Below are positions 38,719 to 48,925 of a stretch of DNA of 64,000 nt, piece by piece. The notes beneath the pieces are model-generated. The model was not told the DNA's origin and did not search any database. It worked only from the letters and a program-made list of their open reading frames with translations. Source of the stretch: Verrucomicrobiota bacterium (lineage in GTDB: Bacteria > Verrucomicrobiota > Verrucomicrobiia > Opitutales > UBA953); NCBI GenBank assembly GCA_014193315.1, contig BJHS01000004.1, positions 15,153 to 79,152 of the forward strand, given 5' to 3'. The first letter of the stretch is position 1. Every line of letters starts with the position of its first letter. The position numbers were made by a program, and so were the translations under genes.

Positions 38719-39291
38719 ATGTCCCCGGAAGAGCTCACGCCCCCCGAAGATGAGGAGGATAAGCGGCTGATGTCGCTGGTCGCCTCGGGGGACGATGAAG
38801 CCTTGCGGTTGCTGGTGCATCGCCATCACCCCCGGTTGGTGGGTTACCTGCGCTCGGAGGTCGGTTCTCAGGCCACCGCCGAGGAGCTGGCGATGGAGGT
38901 CTTCATCCGGCTGCATCGGGCGGCCAGCCGGTGGCGCCCCGAGGCCAAGCTGACCACCTACCTCATCCATATCGCCCACAACCTCGTCTTGAACGAATGG
39001 CGGCGTCGCGGGCGTAAACCGACGAGCGCCTTGGACTCGACGCCGGAGCCGGGGGACCAGAGGCATGATTCCGCCCGGCGGGTCACCGAACTCGATGAGG
39101 CGTTCCGTAAGGCCGTCGACCTGCTGCCTCCCGAGCAAAAAACCGCCATCCTCCTCCTGGTCCAGCAGGAGATGCCTTATGAGGAGATCGCCGTGGCCAT
39201 GGACGCCCCGGTTTCCTCGGTCAAGACCTGGATTCACCGGGCCCGGACCCGCCTGCGCGAACTTCTGAAAGACTATTATGGCCCAGCCTAA
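38719..39291 (+). CDS. RNA polymerase sigma factor, ECF/sigma-70 family
   Basis: EELAMEVFIRLHRAASRWRPEAKLTTYLIHIAHNLVLNEWRRR and LLPPEQKTAILLLVQQEMPYEEIAVAMDAPVSSVKTWIHRARTRLRELL. Confidence 0.92.
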   Translation: MSPEELTPPEDEEDKRLMSLVASGDDEALRLLVHRHHPRLVGYLRSEVGSQATAEELAMEVFIRLHRAASRWRPEAKLTTYLIHIAHNLVLNEWRRRGRKPTSALDSTPEPGDQRHDSARRVTELDEAFRKAVDLLPPEQKTAILLLVQQEMPYEEIAVAMDAPVSSVKTWIHRARTRLRELLKDYYGPA

Positions 39292-39327
39292 CCCTTGTAA
39301 CTTGCCCGCCTCGGCGGGGTTAAACCT

Positions 39328-39702
39328 ATGAACCAACCTATGAACCAGCCCGCCGGACATGACTTCGACCAAGACCTCGCCCGCGCGTTGGCCCAGGATC
39401 GGGCCGTGCCTGTGCCCGGCTTCGCGGCCCGCGCCGTGCTCGCGATCCAAGCCGACCGGCGCCGTCGTACCGTCCTGCGCTGGGGTTCGGCCTTGACCAC
39501 CGCCGCCGCGTGTTTCCTCGCGGTGTTCGTCTTGCAGGGCGGCCCGGATGACGCGCTCGCCCAGCGCGCACGCGCCTTGGCGGCGAGCGACGAGTCCGCC
39601 CAGCTCAGCGACATTCTTGGTTTTGCCGACGAACTTTCCGTCCTCACCCCGGTGATCGACCGTCATTCGGTCGTCGACGTGCTGATCAACCCCGACCTCT
39701 GA
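39328..39702 (+). CDS. Small single-TM protein, possible anti-sigma factor
   Basis: 124 aa; cytoplasmic-like N-terminus, RRRRTVLRWGSALTTAAACFLAVFVLQGG TM segment; directly follows the ECF sigma gene. Confidence 0.6.
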   Translation: MNQPMNQPAGHDFDQDLARALAQDRAVPVPGFAARAVLAIQADRRRRTVLRWGSALTTAAACFLAVFVLQGGPDDALAQRARALAASDESAQLSDILGFADELSVLTPVIDRHSVVDVLINPDL

Positions 39703-39707
39703 TCGCC

Positions 39708-40247
39708 ATGCGCTTCTTGCTTTGGCTCGGGCTGGTCGGTTTTGCCACCGTGGGTGCCGCCGAAGGTGACACCCCCGTGCGTCCCGCGGGGACGTTGCCG
39801 CGGACCGGCGACCCGTTGCCCTCCCTTGAGGAGATCCAGACCATCCGGAAGATCATGGAGCTGCAGCCGGAGCGTCTTTCGCGGATCCGGGTTGCCATCG
39901 AGAAATTGGAGCGAATGTCGCCCGATGCCCGGGCCGACTACGCCACCCGCCTGGCCAAGTACGAGCAGGCGAGCCCCGAGGACCGCCCCAAGCTCATGAA
40001 GGAGATGCGTGAGCGCGGTTTCAGTTCCCGCTTGCTCGAACATCACCTCAAAACCCTCTCCCCGGACAAGGCCAACGACGAGCGTACGCGCTTCTTGGCC
40101 CTTAGTCCCGAGGATCGGCAGGAATACGTCCATAAGCTCGCCGAGAAATACGCCGGTGAACTCGGCAAGGGGAAGGGCGACAAGAAGGAAGACGGCAAGC
40201 GCCGGAAGGATGACCCCGTGGCCCCCGCCCCCGACGCCGCGAAGTAG
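39708..40247 (+). CDS. Exported helical protein, DUF3106-like
   Basis: Signal peptide; MSPDARADYATRLAKYEQASPEDRPKLMKEMRERG and LSPEDRQEYVHKLAEKY. Confidence 0.55.
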   Translation: MRFLLWLGLVGFATVGAAEGDTPVRPAGTLPRTGDPLPSLEEIQTIRKIMELQPERLSRIRVAIEKLERMSPDARADYATRLAKYEQASPEDRPKLMKEMRERGFSSRLLEHHLKTLSPDKANDERTRFLALSPEDRQEYVHKLAEKYAGELGKGKGDKKEDGKRRKDDPVAPAPDAAK

Positions 40248-40249
40248 GC

Positions 40250-41125
40250 TTAGGCGCCGAGGTCTTTGATCCAGTCGGCTTGGCCGTGCTTCCAGCGGTC
40301 ATGTGCCCAGAGCCAGTCCGCGCAGGCCTCGTCGGTCGAGCGCAGTCGCGCCTCGAGCCAGGCGTTGGCTTCACGCGTCAGGCCCACCGCATCGCTGGCG
40401 CTCAGCGCCGCCGTCCGGAGTTCGCAGCGCCAGAAGCCAGTCCGTTCCGCCCAAAAAACCCGCGTCGCCGCCTTGTGCCGCTGCGCGATTAGGCCGGGGA
40501 GGTCGGTCACCGCGGCGGGGCGGCCAAGAAACATCAGGCGGGAGCCCGACACGGTCGTCTGGTCGAAGAGCACGCAGCTGATGCCGCCTTCGCGGACGTT
40601 GCGCATGACCCGTCCGAAGCCCTCGCGGCGGGAGGCGAGCTTCATCCCGAACCGCTCGCGGGCCTGCTTCACCCAGGCGTCGGCCGCCGGTTGGTTCAGG
40701 GGGCGATAGAGCGTGACCCAGGGGCGGGCACCCAGCTCGGGGGCGGCCAAGGTCACGGCCGTCATCATCTCCATCAACGTGAAGTGGGGTACGAACAACA
40801 CGGTGCCGCCGACATCGGCTGTCACGCGGGCCGGGCCGGTGAGCAGGCTGGGCGCCACGGTCACCCGCGCCCGGACCTCGGCGGCGGTCAGGCGCGGCGA
40901 GACGATGGAGAATAGCCCCATCTCCGCCGCCCGTCGGCAGGATAGTTTGCCGATTCGCCGCACCCCCGCTTCGTCGCGGGCCGGGAAGGCAGCGCGGAGG
41001 TTGCCGCGCACCACGCGGCGACGCAGGAGCCAGAGTACCTCGCCGAGCAGGGCGGCGTTGGCGCGGGCGAAGACCTCGGGGAGGCGGGCGAGGAGCCAGG
41101 CGTAGGTCGCGATCAGGGCCCGCAT
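40250..41125 (-). CDS. Lipid A biosynthesis acyltransferase (LpxL/HtrB family)
   Basis: HX4E motif in FVPHFTLMEMM; GISCVLFDQTTVSGSRLMFLGRPAAV. Confidence 0.75.
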   Translation of the reverse strand: MRALIATYAWLLARLPEVFARANAALLGEVLWLLRRRVVRGNLRAAFPARDEAGVRRIGKLSCRRAAEMGLFSIVSPRLTAAEVRARVTVAPSLLTGPARVTADVGGTVLFVPHFTLMEMMTAVTLAAPELGARPWVTLYRPLNQPAADAWVKQARERFGMKLASRREGFGRVMRNVREGGISCVLFDQTTVSGSRLMFLGRPAAVTDLPGLIAQRHKAATRVFWAERTGFWRCELRTAALSASDAVGLTREANAWLEARLRSTDEACADWLWAHDRWKHGQADWIKDLGA

Positions 41126-41129
41126 GCGC

Positions 41130-41855
41130 TTAGCCCGGCCGTTGTTCGAGCCGCAGGATCTCGCTGATATCGGTGACGAGGATCACGCGGCGGCCGAGGT
41201 CGTCGCGTGCGAAATACTTGTCGGGCTGGCGCACCAGGTCGAACGGCTCATCCGGGAGGTTGTCCTCGTCGAACTCCATTTCGTCCACCGCGTCGATGTC
41301 GTCGAAGATGTGGGACCGGCGCAGCGGCTCGCCTTCGATGAGCATCGCCGGGTTGGAGAGCGTGCCGTTCTTCAGCAGGTTGACGAAGAGGCAGGGGTAG
41401 AAGTCGCCCGCGTAAGGCTCGAGGAACTCGTTCACCCACTGCCCGGGTACTTCCCAGCGGCGGTTGAGCGCCACCACGTCGGAGAAGTGCACGCAGGGCT
41501 CGAGCCATTTGGCCACGTCGGGGTGGCGCTGCGTCAGCGGGCAGTCGACGACCGTCACGATGCGCTGCACTTGCCAGCCCGCGGTGGGCAGGATCCGGTG
41601 CAGGGCCTCCATCTGGTCGACGGCGGAGGAACCCCCGTGCGTGATGAGGATACCCGCGTCGGCCTCGCCTGGGGAGGGTAGGGTGGTGGCTTGGGCCGCG
41701 AAGGTCCACGTGTCGACCGCACCGGTCTCAGCCTCCCGGGACTCGCGGAAGGTGCGGATGACCTTGCCCTCCGACCAGCCGTTCTCGGCGAGTTCGCGGG
41801 CGACCGCGAGGCGGCCGGAGCCGCGGAGGCCGAGGATCACGATGAGCGGCTTCAT
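41130..41855 (-). CDS. CobW/P47K-like protein with degenerate P-loop
   Basis: [55 protein letters not shown] overlap with aroC. Confidence 0.45.
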   Translation of the reverse strand: MKPLIVILGLRGSGRLAVARELAENGWSEGKVIRTFRESREAETGAVDTWTFAAQATTLPSPGEADAGILITHGGSSAVDQMEALHRILPTAGWQVQRIVTVVDCPLTQRHPDVAKWLEPCVHFSDVVALNRRWEVPGQWVNEFLEPYAGDFYPCLFVNLLKNGTLSNPAMLIEGEPLRRSHIFDDIDAVDEMEFDEDNLPDEPFDLVRQPDKYFARDDLGRRVILVTDISEILRLEQRPG

Positions 41856-42961
41856 GCCTTGCGTCCGCAGCGGCCGAAGGGGGCGTTCTGACCGCGGTCG
41901 CGCAGCCAATGGTCCACCGCGACGAGCGCGGCCATGGCTTCGACGATCGGCACTGCGCGCGGCAACACGCACGGGTCATGGCGGCCCTTGGCGGTGAGTT
42001 CGGTCGCGCGGCCATCGGGACCGACGGTCCGTTGCGGTTTCAGGACGGTGGCGGTGGGCTTGAACGCGACGCGGAACACGACGGGCTCACCGTTGGTGAT
42101 GCCGCCCTGCGTGCCGCCCGAGCGGTTGGTCGCGGTCCGGATGCGCCCGCCCTTGCGGACGAAGGTGTCATTGTGGGCGCTGCCGCGCAGGAGCGTGCCG
42201 GCGAAACCGCTGCCGAGCTCGAAGCCCTTGGTCGCCGGCAGCGAAAGCATCGCCTTGGCGAGGTCGGCCTCGAAGCGGTCGAAGACTGGTGAACCGAGGC
42301 CGGCGGGCAAGTTCTCGATGACGCAGCAAATCACGCCCCCGACCGAATCGCCGTCGGCGCGTGCGGCCCGGATGAGCGCGTCGATCTTCGCCGCGGTGGC
42401 CGGGTGCGGGCAGCGCGTCGGCGTGGCCTCGACCTGCTTGAGCGTCGGGGTCTTGGCGGGCGCGGGCATGCGGAGATCGGCGACGCTCTCGACCCACGCG
42501 GTGATGCGGGCGCCGCAGGCGTGCTTCAGGACGGTCTTGGCGACGGCGCCAGCGGCGACGCGGGCGGCGGTCTCGCGCGCGGAAGAACGGCCGCCGCCGG
42601 CGATGGCGCGGATGCCGTACTTGGCGTCGTAGGTGAAGTCGGCGTGCGAGGGGCGGTAGGCGACCTTCATCTCCGCGTAGGCCTCCGACCGCTGGTCGGT
42701 GTTACGGATGACGATGGCGATGGGCGAACCGAGCGTGAGGCCGTCGGGGGAGATACCCGAGAGCACTTCCGGCGCGTCGCCTTCCTTCCGCTGGGTGACG
42801 AGGGCGCTCTGGCCTGGTCGGCGGCGGGCCAACTCGCTCCGGAGGAAGGCCAGGTCGAAGGGCACGCGGGGCGGGCAACCGTCGATGACCACGCCGAGGG
42901 CGGGGCCATGGCTTTCGCCGAAGGTGGTGATCCGGAAACTGTGGCCGTGGATGTTGCCCAT
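41852..42961 (-). CDS. aroC: Chorismate synthase
   Basis: [60 protein letters not shown]. Confidence 0.95.
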   Translation of the reverse strand: MGNIHGHSFRITTFGESHGPALGVVIDGCPPRVPFDLAFLRSELARRRPGQSALVTQRKEGDAPEVLSGISPDGLTLGSPIAIVIRNTDQRSEAYAEMKVAYRPSHADFTYDAKYGIRAIAGGGRSSARETAARVAAGAVAKTVLKHACGARITAWVESVADLRMPAPAKTPTLKQVEATPTRCPHPATAAKIDALIRAARADGDSVGGVICCVIENLPAGLGSPVFDRFEADLAKAMLSLPATKGFELGSGFAGTLLRGSAHNDTFVRKGGRIRTATNRSGGTQGGITNGEPVVFRVAFKPTATVLKPQRTVGPDGRATELTAKGRHDPCVLPRAVPIVEAMAALVAVDHWLRDRGQNAPFGRCGRKA

Positions 42962-43036
42962 GGGAGATGCTTAAAAAAGGAACGCCGCCGAGCCAGTGGT
43001 GGCCGGGCGGCGTCCGGGAGCGGGTCCGCCCGTCGC

Positions 43037-43468
43037 TTAGCGGCGGAGGTTCTGGGAGATGATCGAAATCAGCTTCTGGCTCTGAGGCAGGTTGCCGAAG
43101 GCGCCGTGCTTGACGGTCACGGTGGTGAAGGCCTGCTTGGTGATGGGGTCCTCGGCCTTGGTGACGTCGACCTTGATTTCCAGGTCACCGATGGCGCGAG
43201 CGAAGACGGTGACACCCAGGAGTTCGTTTTTGGCCCCGCGTTCGTCGGTCTCGCCCATGCGCTTCATGTCGGGCTGGGAGTCGATGGCGCGCTTGACGGC
43301 GTTGAAGACGGCCTCGGTGTCGGTCGTGTTGTACTTGGTCACCAGTGAGCCGGTGACGTTGGAGAAGGTCGCCTCGCGGGAGTCCGGGTTGTCGACACCC
43401 ACCAGGGTGTTGCAACCCGTGACGGTGAGGGCGGTGGCGAGGAGGGCGAAGGAGGCGGCGAGCTTCAT
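43037..43468 (-). CDS. Small lipoprotein, DUF3568-like
   Basis: MKLAASFALLATALTVTGC lipobox; 143 aa. Confidence 0.65.
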   Translation of the reverse strand: MKLAASFALLATALTVTGCNTLVGVDNPDSREATFSNVTGSLVTKYNTTDTEAVFNAVKRAIDSQPDMKRMGETDERGAKNELLGVTVFARAIGDLEIKVDVTKAEDPITKQAFTTVTVKHGAFGNLPQSQKLISIISQNLRR

Positions 43469-43694
43469 GGTTCGAGGACGGTGGTTGAGTGGTCACAGAC
43501 AAAGCACAGCCGGGGCTCCAAGGCAATCAGTTTCGCCCCCCGGCAGGCGCCCGGGCGGGTCGCCAAATCGTAATGGTTTAGCGGATACAATTGGGGCGGG
43601 GCCGCCGCCGGTCCCCCTCGGTGAAGGGATCGAGAGCCAGGTCGGCGCGGGGTACGACTTGGCTGTTTTTAAGCATATTTCATAAAACTATCAC

Positions 43695-43703
43695 TGTGAA
43701 TAA
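43695..43703 (-). promoter_or_regulatory. DnaA-box-like 9-mer TTATTCACA (reverse)
   Basis: TGTGAATAA on + strand upstream of mraZ. Confidence 0.3.
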
Positions 43704-43786
43704 CTTACGATTTTAGGATTGGATTCATTCATTTGGTCTAATCCGGGGTGCTGTTAATAACAAAATGGGGCAAATTTCTTGACCAG

Positions 43787-43820
43787 TGGGGGCTAGTGGG
43801 GAAAAGTGGGTCGATAGGGG
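43787..43820 (+). promoter_or_regulatory. Candidate MraZ-binding box (direct repeats with a 10-nt period)
   Basis: GTGGG at 43786, 43796 and 43806, plus degenerate AGGGG at 43816, just upstream of mraZ. Confidence 0.75.
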
Positions 43821-43835
43821 GCTTTACCCCACAAA

Positions 43836-44294
43836 ATGTCCAATGGCACTCACATCGGTCTCTTCACCGGCATCCATAACGGAAAGCTGGACGAGAAGAA
43901 CCGTGTCACCATCCCCGCGGCCTGGCGTTTTGAAGGCGGCGGCGAGACGAGTTTCCTCGCGATGTTCCATCCCGCGCTTGGCTCCATCGTCGTCTTCCCG
44001 CCCGCGATGGTGCGGCGCATCTTCGACGCCGCGACGCAGGTCGCGGTGAGCGATCCCGACAAGATGGACGCGCTGAGCTTGCTCGGCGAGAATAGCATCG
44101 AGGTCGCGTGCGACAAGGCCGGCCGCATCACGCTCAACGAGCATGTCGTCCGCCAGGCCGCGCTCGCGCGCGATGTCGTGTTCCGCGGGGGCTTCACGAC
44201 GTTCCAGATCGCCGCGGTCAACCCGCCCAAGACGGACCGCGATTCCGCGCGTACCCAGGTCATCCTGCGCGCCCTCCGGGAACTGGGGATCTGA
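43836..44294 (+). CDS. mraZ: Transcriptional regulator MraZ
   Basis: [32 protein letters not shown]; first gene of the dcw cluster. Confidence 0.92.
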   Translation: MSNGTHIGLFTGIHNGKLDEKNRVTIPAAWRFEGGGETSFLAMFHPALGSIVVFPPAMVRRIFDAATQVAVSDPDKMDALSLLGENSIEVACDKAGRITLNEHVVRQAALARDVVFRGGFTTFQIAAVNPPKTDRDSARTQVILRALRELGI

Positions 44295-44329
44295 AGTTGT
44301 ATCCAAAAGTTACTTACACAACTCACACC

Positions 44330-44338
44330 TTATTCACA
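44330..44338 (+). promoter_or_regulatory. DnaA-box-like 9-mer TTATTCACA
   Basis: Exact match in the mraZ-rsmH spacer. Confidence 0.3.
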
Positions 44339-44344
44339 GCCCGC

Positions 44345-45262
44345 ATGACCAGCCACGTTCCCGTCCTGCTTGAGGAGTGCCTCGCGCTCCTTGACCCGCG
44401 GGACGGGCGTGCTTACTTGGATTGCACCTTCGGCGGTGGCGGGCACACCGCGGCGATCCTGGATCGCGCCCCCGGCTGTACCGTCGACGCCCTCGATCGC
44501 GACCCCGCGGCCGCCGACCGGGCGGCCCCGTTGCTGGCCCGACACACCGCGCGCCTGCGGTTCCATACCGAGAACTTCCGTGACCTCGACCGCGTCGCCG
44601 GTGACTTCGATGGCGTCCTGATGGACATCGGCGTCTCCTCGTTTCAGCTGGACGAAGCGGACCGGGGTTTCTCCTTCCGCCACGACGCGCCGAACGACAT
44701 GCGCATGGACACCCGCTCCGGCCGCAGCGCCGCCGAGTTCCTCGAGCGCGCCGACCGGCAGGACCTGGTCCGGGCCGTCCGCGATTACGGCGAGGAGCCG
44801 CGCTGGCACCGGGTAATCACCGCCATCGAGCAGGCCCGGGGAACCGGGCGCCTCGCCCGCACCGCCGCGTTCGCGGCGCTGGTCGCCGAGGCGGCCCCGC
44901 CGGCGCCGGGCCCGCGCGGCGCGCATCCCGCCACCCGTACCTTCCAAGGGGTCCGCATCGCGGTGAACGACGAGCTCGGGGCGCTCGCCGAGGCCTTGCC
45001 CAAGGCGTTCGCCAAACTCACCACCGGCGGCGTGCTCGCGGTCATCTCCTTCCACTCGCTCGAGGACCGGATGGTCAAGCGCTACATGAACGGTGTGGCC
45101 GGTCGCCCGGTCGACCGCGACGACAACACCCTCCAGGACGACCGCGTCAAGCGCGCCGACCTCCTCACCCGCAAGGCGGTCCAGCCCTCGGACGCCGAAC
45201 AAGCACGCAACCCCCGCAGCCGGTCCGCCCGCCTGCGCGCCGTCCGGAGGATCGCCGCATGA
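44345..45262 (+). CDS. rsmH: 16S rRNA (cytosine-N4)-methyltransferase
   Basis: [68 protein letters not shown]. Confidence 0.95.
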   Translation: MTSHVPVLLEECLALLDPRDGRAYLDCTFGGGGHTAAILDRAPGCTVDALDRDPAAADRAAPLLARHTARLRFHTENFRDLDRVAGDFDGVLMDIGVSSFQLDEADRGFSFRHDAPNDMRMDTRSGRSAAEFLERADRQDLVRAVRDYGEEPRWHRVITAIEQARGTGRLARTAAFAALVAEAAPPAPGPRGAHPATRTFQGVRIAVNDELGALAEALPKAFAKLTTGGVLAVISFHSLEDRMVKRYMNGVAGRPVDRDDNTLQDDRVKRADLLTRKAVQPSDAEQARNPRSRSARLRAVRRIAA

Positions 45263-45642
45263 GCCAGCGCCGCCTCCTCACGTGGTTCTTCCTCGTCGCG
45301 ACCTTCTTCGTCGCGGCCGTCGGGACGATCAACGTCATCCGCCTCCGCATCCGCGGGGACGCCGTCGGCATGCAGATCCAGCGCCATGAACGCGCCTCCG
45401 CCGAGACCAAGAAGGAACTCGACAGCCTCAAGCGTAAGCGCGACCAAGGGCTCGACACCCTGCAGCTCATCCAGCGGGTTGGCGAGGACTTCAAACCCCC
45501 GACGCCCGAGCGCATCCTGTGGGTCCGACCTTATCCCGCGGCGCCCGCCACGGTCCCCCTCCTCACCCAGAGCCCGCGGACCGCGGCGCTCGATATCGCG
45601 TTCCGCCCCGCTGCGGAGCAGGGAGGAAAGAGCCCGCGATGA
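45259..45642 (+). CDS. FtsL-like small divisome membrane protein
   Basis: 127 aa, N-terminal TM then coiled-coil; position between rsmH and ftsI. Confidence 0.65.
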   Translation: MSQRRLLTWFFLVATFFVAAVGTINVIRLRIRGDAVGMQIQRHERASAETKKELDSLKRKRDQGLDTLQLIQRVGEDFKPPTPERILWVRPYPAAPATVPLLTQSPRTAALDIAFRPAAEQGGKSPR

Positions 45643-47408
45643 CCCTGCCCCACGCCAGCCGAATGCGCTACCGTTCGCTGGCTTGGGTCGTGTCCGCCTG
45701 CTTTCTGGCCGTGCTCACCCGGCTGGTCTGGCTGCATTGGGTGGATGCGCCCGAGCTGCGTGCCGAGGCGATGCAGGCCCGTCGGGTCCGGCAGGAACTG
45801 CCGTGCCGCCGGGGCGAGATCCGCGACGCGCAGGATAACCTCCTGGCCGTCTCGGAGGATGTCTGGGACATCGGCGTCGACCCCGTCTCCCTGGACAAGA
45901 AGGACCTCGCCCGTACCGCCGAGGTGGCCGTCGCGCTCGGGGCCCCGCTGCTCAAGGTGATGGAGGCTTTCAACCCGCCCCTGCGGCTCGATGGCGAAGG
46001 CGTCGAGCGCAAGGTTCGTTGGGTTGTCCTCGCCCGGGAATGCGGCGAGGAGACGGTCAAGCGGATGAAGGCCCTGAATATCAAGGCGCTGCGGGCGGAG
46101 CTCAAGTACCGGCGCAGTTACCCCAAGAACGCCCTCGCGGCCCATGTGCTGGGCTTCGTCAACAAGGAGGGCGAGCCTGCCTCCGGGATCGAGCGCGTGA
46201 TGCACTCGCTGCTTTCCGGCCAGAAAGGCTGGATCGAATCCGAGCGTGACGGCAAGCACCGGGAGATCGCGAGCATTCGCATCCGCGAAGTGGCTCCGGT
46301 CGACGGTAGCAACGTGGTCCTCACCCTCAACAGCCTGGTGCAGAAGACGTGCGAGGACGCCCTCGCGGCCGCCGCCGCGCGCTACAACCCCAAGGGGGGC
46401 ATCATCATCGTGAGCGAGCCGCGCACCGGCCGCATCCTCGGGCTGGCCAACTGGCCCACCTTCGACCTCAACCTTTTCTGGGACGCGAAGGCCGCGCCGA
46501 TGGATAGCCAGCGTAACCGGGCGGTCTCCGACGTCTACGAGCCGGGTTCCGTGTTCAAGATCGTCTCTATCGCCGGGGCGTTCGAGGAGCATCTGATTAC
46601 GCCGAACTCCGTCTACGACTGCGGCGCGACGCAGGTCCCCTACAAGGGGCGCATGGTCTCCTTGCCCGCGGATTCCCATGCGCTCGGCGTGGTCGATATC
46701 CGCACGATCGTGCGCGAGTCCTCCAACCGCGGCACCGTGCAGGTCGGCATGCTTTACGCGGAGCGCCAGGGCGAGGACCGGTTCTTCGGTCTGATCAAGT
46801 CCTTCGGTTTCGGTGCGCCGTCCGGACTGATCACCGGCGCCGAGGTCCCCGGCCTGCTCATCTCGCCGCAGTCGAACCAGTGGGCTTCCGCCATCTCCCG
46901 CATCCCGATGGGCCATTCGGTCAGCGTCACCGCGATGCAGATGCACTACGCGATGTCGGTCATCGCCGCGGACGGGCTCCTGATGCAGCCGCAGCTCGTG
47001 CTGCGCGTCGAGGATCCCAAGACCCGCCAGGTCGTGCTCGCCTACCCGCCGCGCTCCCGCGGCCGGGCCATCAGCGCCCGCACCGCGGGCGAGGTCGCCA
47101 CGTTGTTACGCGCGGTCTGCGGCAAGGGCGGCACCGCGCCGATCGCCGACATCCCGGGCTACGAGGTCGCGGGCAAGACGGGCACCACCCAGAAGATCAT
47201 CAACGGCAAGTATTCGACGACGCACCACGTGGCTTCCTTCGCCGGTTTCTTCCCCGTGGGCGACCCGCGCCTGGCCATCACCGTCATCATCGACGAACCC
47301 CAGGGCGAGGGCATCGCCTACGGCGGCAAGGTCTCCGCCCCGATCTTCCGCGAGGTCGCGGAGAAATGTATCCGTTGGCTGGACCTCCCGCCCGTGAGCC
47401 CCCGATGA
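45639..47408 (+). CDS. ftsI: Penicillin-binding protein / FtsI transpeptidase
   Basis: SxxK in PGSVFKIVSI, SSN in ESSNRGT, KTG in VAGKTGTTQK. Confidence 0.92.
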   Translation: MTLPHASRMRYRSLAWVVSACFLAVLTRLVWLHWVDAPELRAEAMQARRVRQELPCRRGEIRDAQDNLLAVSEDVWDIGVDPVSLDKKDLARTAEVAVALGAPLLKVMEAFNPPLRLDGEGVERKVRWVVLARECGEETVKRMKALNIKALRAELKYRRSYPKNALAAHVLGFVNKEGEPASGIERVMHSLLSGQKGWIESERDGKHREIASIRIREVAPVDGSNVVLTLNSLVQKTCEDALAAAAARYNPKGGIIIVSEPRTGRILGLANWPTFDLNLFWDAKAAPMDSQRNRAVSDVYEPGSVFKIVSIAGAFEEHLITPNSVYDCGATQVPYKGRMVSLPADSHALGVVDIRTIVRESSNRGTVQVGMLYAERQGEDRFFGLIKSFGFGAPSGLITGAEVPGLLISPQSNQWASAISRIPMGHSVSVTAMQMHYAMSVIAADGLLMQPQLVLRVEDPKTRQVVLAYPPRSRGRAISARTAGEVATLLRAVCGKGGTAPIADIPGYEVAGKTGTTQKIINGKYSTTHHVASFAGFFPVGDPRLAITVIIDEPQGEGIAYGGKVSAPIFREVAEKCIRWLDLPPVSPR

Positions 47409-48925
47409 CCCCGCCCCCCGCGATGCCCCTCCCCGCGATGGAACGCCCGACTTTCCAGTCCTTGCTCCAAGGCCTGCCCTTGCTGGGTCGGTCCGGTGAT
47501 TGGCATGCGCGCGTGAACTGCGTCGTCACCGATAGCCGCCGCATCATCCCCGGGGCCTTATTCTTCGCCTTGCCGGGTCGCCGCGCGGACGGCCATGCCT
47601 TTCTCGACGACGCCATCGCGCGCGGCGCGGCCGCCATCGTCTCGGGCCAACCGGTGTCCGGATTGCCCGCCGTCGCGGCCGCTCAGGTCGCCGACCCGCG
47701 GCGGGTACTCGCCGAGGTCGCCCGCCGCTTCCACGGCCACCCCGAGCAGGCGCTCCGCCTCGTGGGCGTGACCGGGACCAATGGGAAGACCACCGTCTCG
47801 ACGCTATTGCGTCATCTCCTCCAGGAGGGCGGGGAATCGTGGGGCCTCGTCGGCACGGTCCGCTACCACCTCGGTCGCCGGTCGATTCCGTCTTTTAAGA
47901 CGACGCCGGAGTCGGCCGACCTCGCGGGTTTCTTCCGGCAGATGGCGGACGCCGGCTGCGTGGGCGCTTGTCTGGAGGTCAGCTCACACGCGTTGCACCA
48001 GGATCGCGTGCACGGTTTCCGGTTCGAGGTGGCGGCCTTCACGAACTTGACCCGCGATCACGTCGACTACCATGGCGACCTCTCGAGCTACCTGGACGCC
48101 AAGACCGCGCTCTTCGACGGCCGCACCGGGGAAGCCCCGGGCGTGGCCGTGGTCAACGTGGACGACCCGAGCGGGCGCGTGCTCGCCGAGGCTTGCCGCC
48201 GCCGCGGCCCGACCCTCACGTTCGGCCTCGCCGCGGACGCCGACCTGCGGGCGACGGATCTCGCGCTCGACACCGCTGGGGCGGCTTTTGCTGTCCGCTG
48301 GCAGGGACGCACCCAGCGCTTCACCTCGGCTTTGCCCGGCGATTACAACGTCTCGAACGTGCTTTGCACCCTCGCGATGGCCGCCGCCCTGGGCCGCGAC
48401 CCGCTCGCGCTCGCGCCGGCGCTGGCATCCTTCCCCGGCGTCCCGGGTCGCATGGAACGCGTCGAGGCCGGCCAGGCCTTCCCCGTCTTCGTCGACTACG
48501 CGCACACCGACGACGCCCTCCGCAACGCGTTGCGCATGCTGCGCGCGATCACGCCGGGCCGCGTCCTCTGCGTCTTCGGTTGCGGGGGCGATCGTGATCG
48601 CGGGAAGCGTCCGGCGATGACCCGGGCGGTCGCCGACCTCGCCCACGGGTCGTGGGCCACGGCGGACAACCCGCGCAAGGAGAGTCTGGACCGGATCTTC
48701 GCCGACATGCGCGGCGACTTGGGCCCGCTGCCGACCGTGGATTTCGTGCCCGATCGCCGCGATGCCATCGGGCGCGCGCTGGCCGCCGCCCGCCCGGGCG
48801 ATTGCGTCGTGATCGCCGGCAAAGGGCACGAGACGACCCAGGAATTCGCCGACACCGTGGTGCCGTTCGACGACCGTCAGGTGGTCCGCGAGATTCTCGA
48901 AGCCAGGAGGGGCGCTTCCGCGTGA
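47405..48925 (+). CDS. murE: UDP-MurNAc-tripeptide ligase, meso-DAP type
   Basis: GVTGTNGKTTVSTLLRHLL, EVSSHALHQDRV, DNPR motif in TADNPRKES. Confidence 0.93.
   Translation: MTPPPAMPLPAMERPTFQSLLQGLPLLGRSGDWHARVNCVVTDSRRIIPGALFFALPGRRADGHAFLDDAIARGAAAIVSGQPVSGLPAVAAAQVADPRRVLAEVARRFHGHPEQALRLVGVTGTNGKTTVSTLLRHLLQEGGESWGLVGTVRYHLGRRSIPSFKTTPESADLAGFFRQMADAGCVGACLEVSSHALHQDRVHGFRFEVAAFTNLTRDHVDYHGDLSSYLDAKTALFDGRTGEAPGVAVVNVDDPSGRVLAEACRRRGPTLTFGLAADADLRATDLALDTAGAAFAVRWQGRTQRFTSALPGDYNVSNVLCTLAMAAALGRDPLALAPALASFPGVPGRMERVEAGQAFPVFVDYAHTDDALRNALRMLRAITPGRVLCVFGCGGDRDRGKRPAMTRAVADLAHGSWATADNPRKESLDRIFADMRGDLGPLPTVDFVPDRRDAIGRALAAARPGDCVVIAGKGHETTQEFADTVVPFDDRQVVREILEARRGASA

Noticed and set aside
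43817-43830. GGGG-GCTTTA-CCCC hairpin at the mraZ start
   Set aside because: Only a 4-bp stem and it overlaps the degenerate fourth MraZ repeat; too weak to call a riboregulator.
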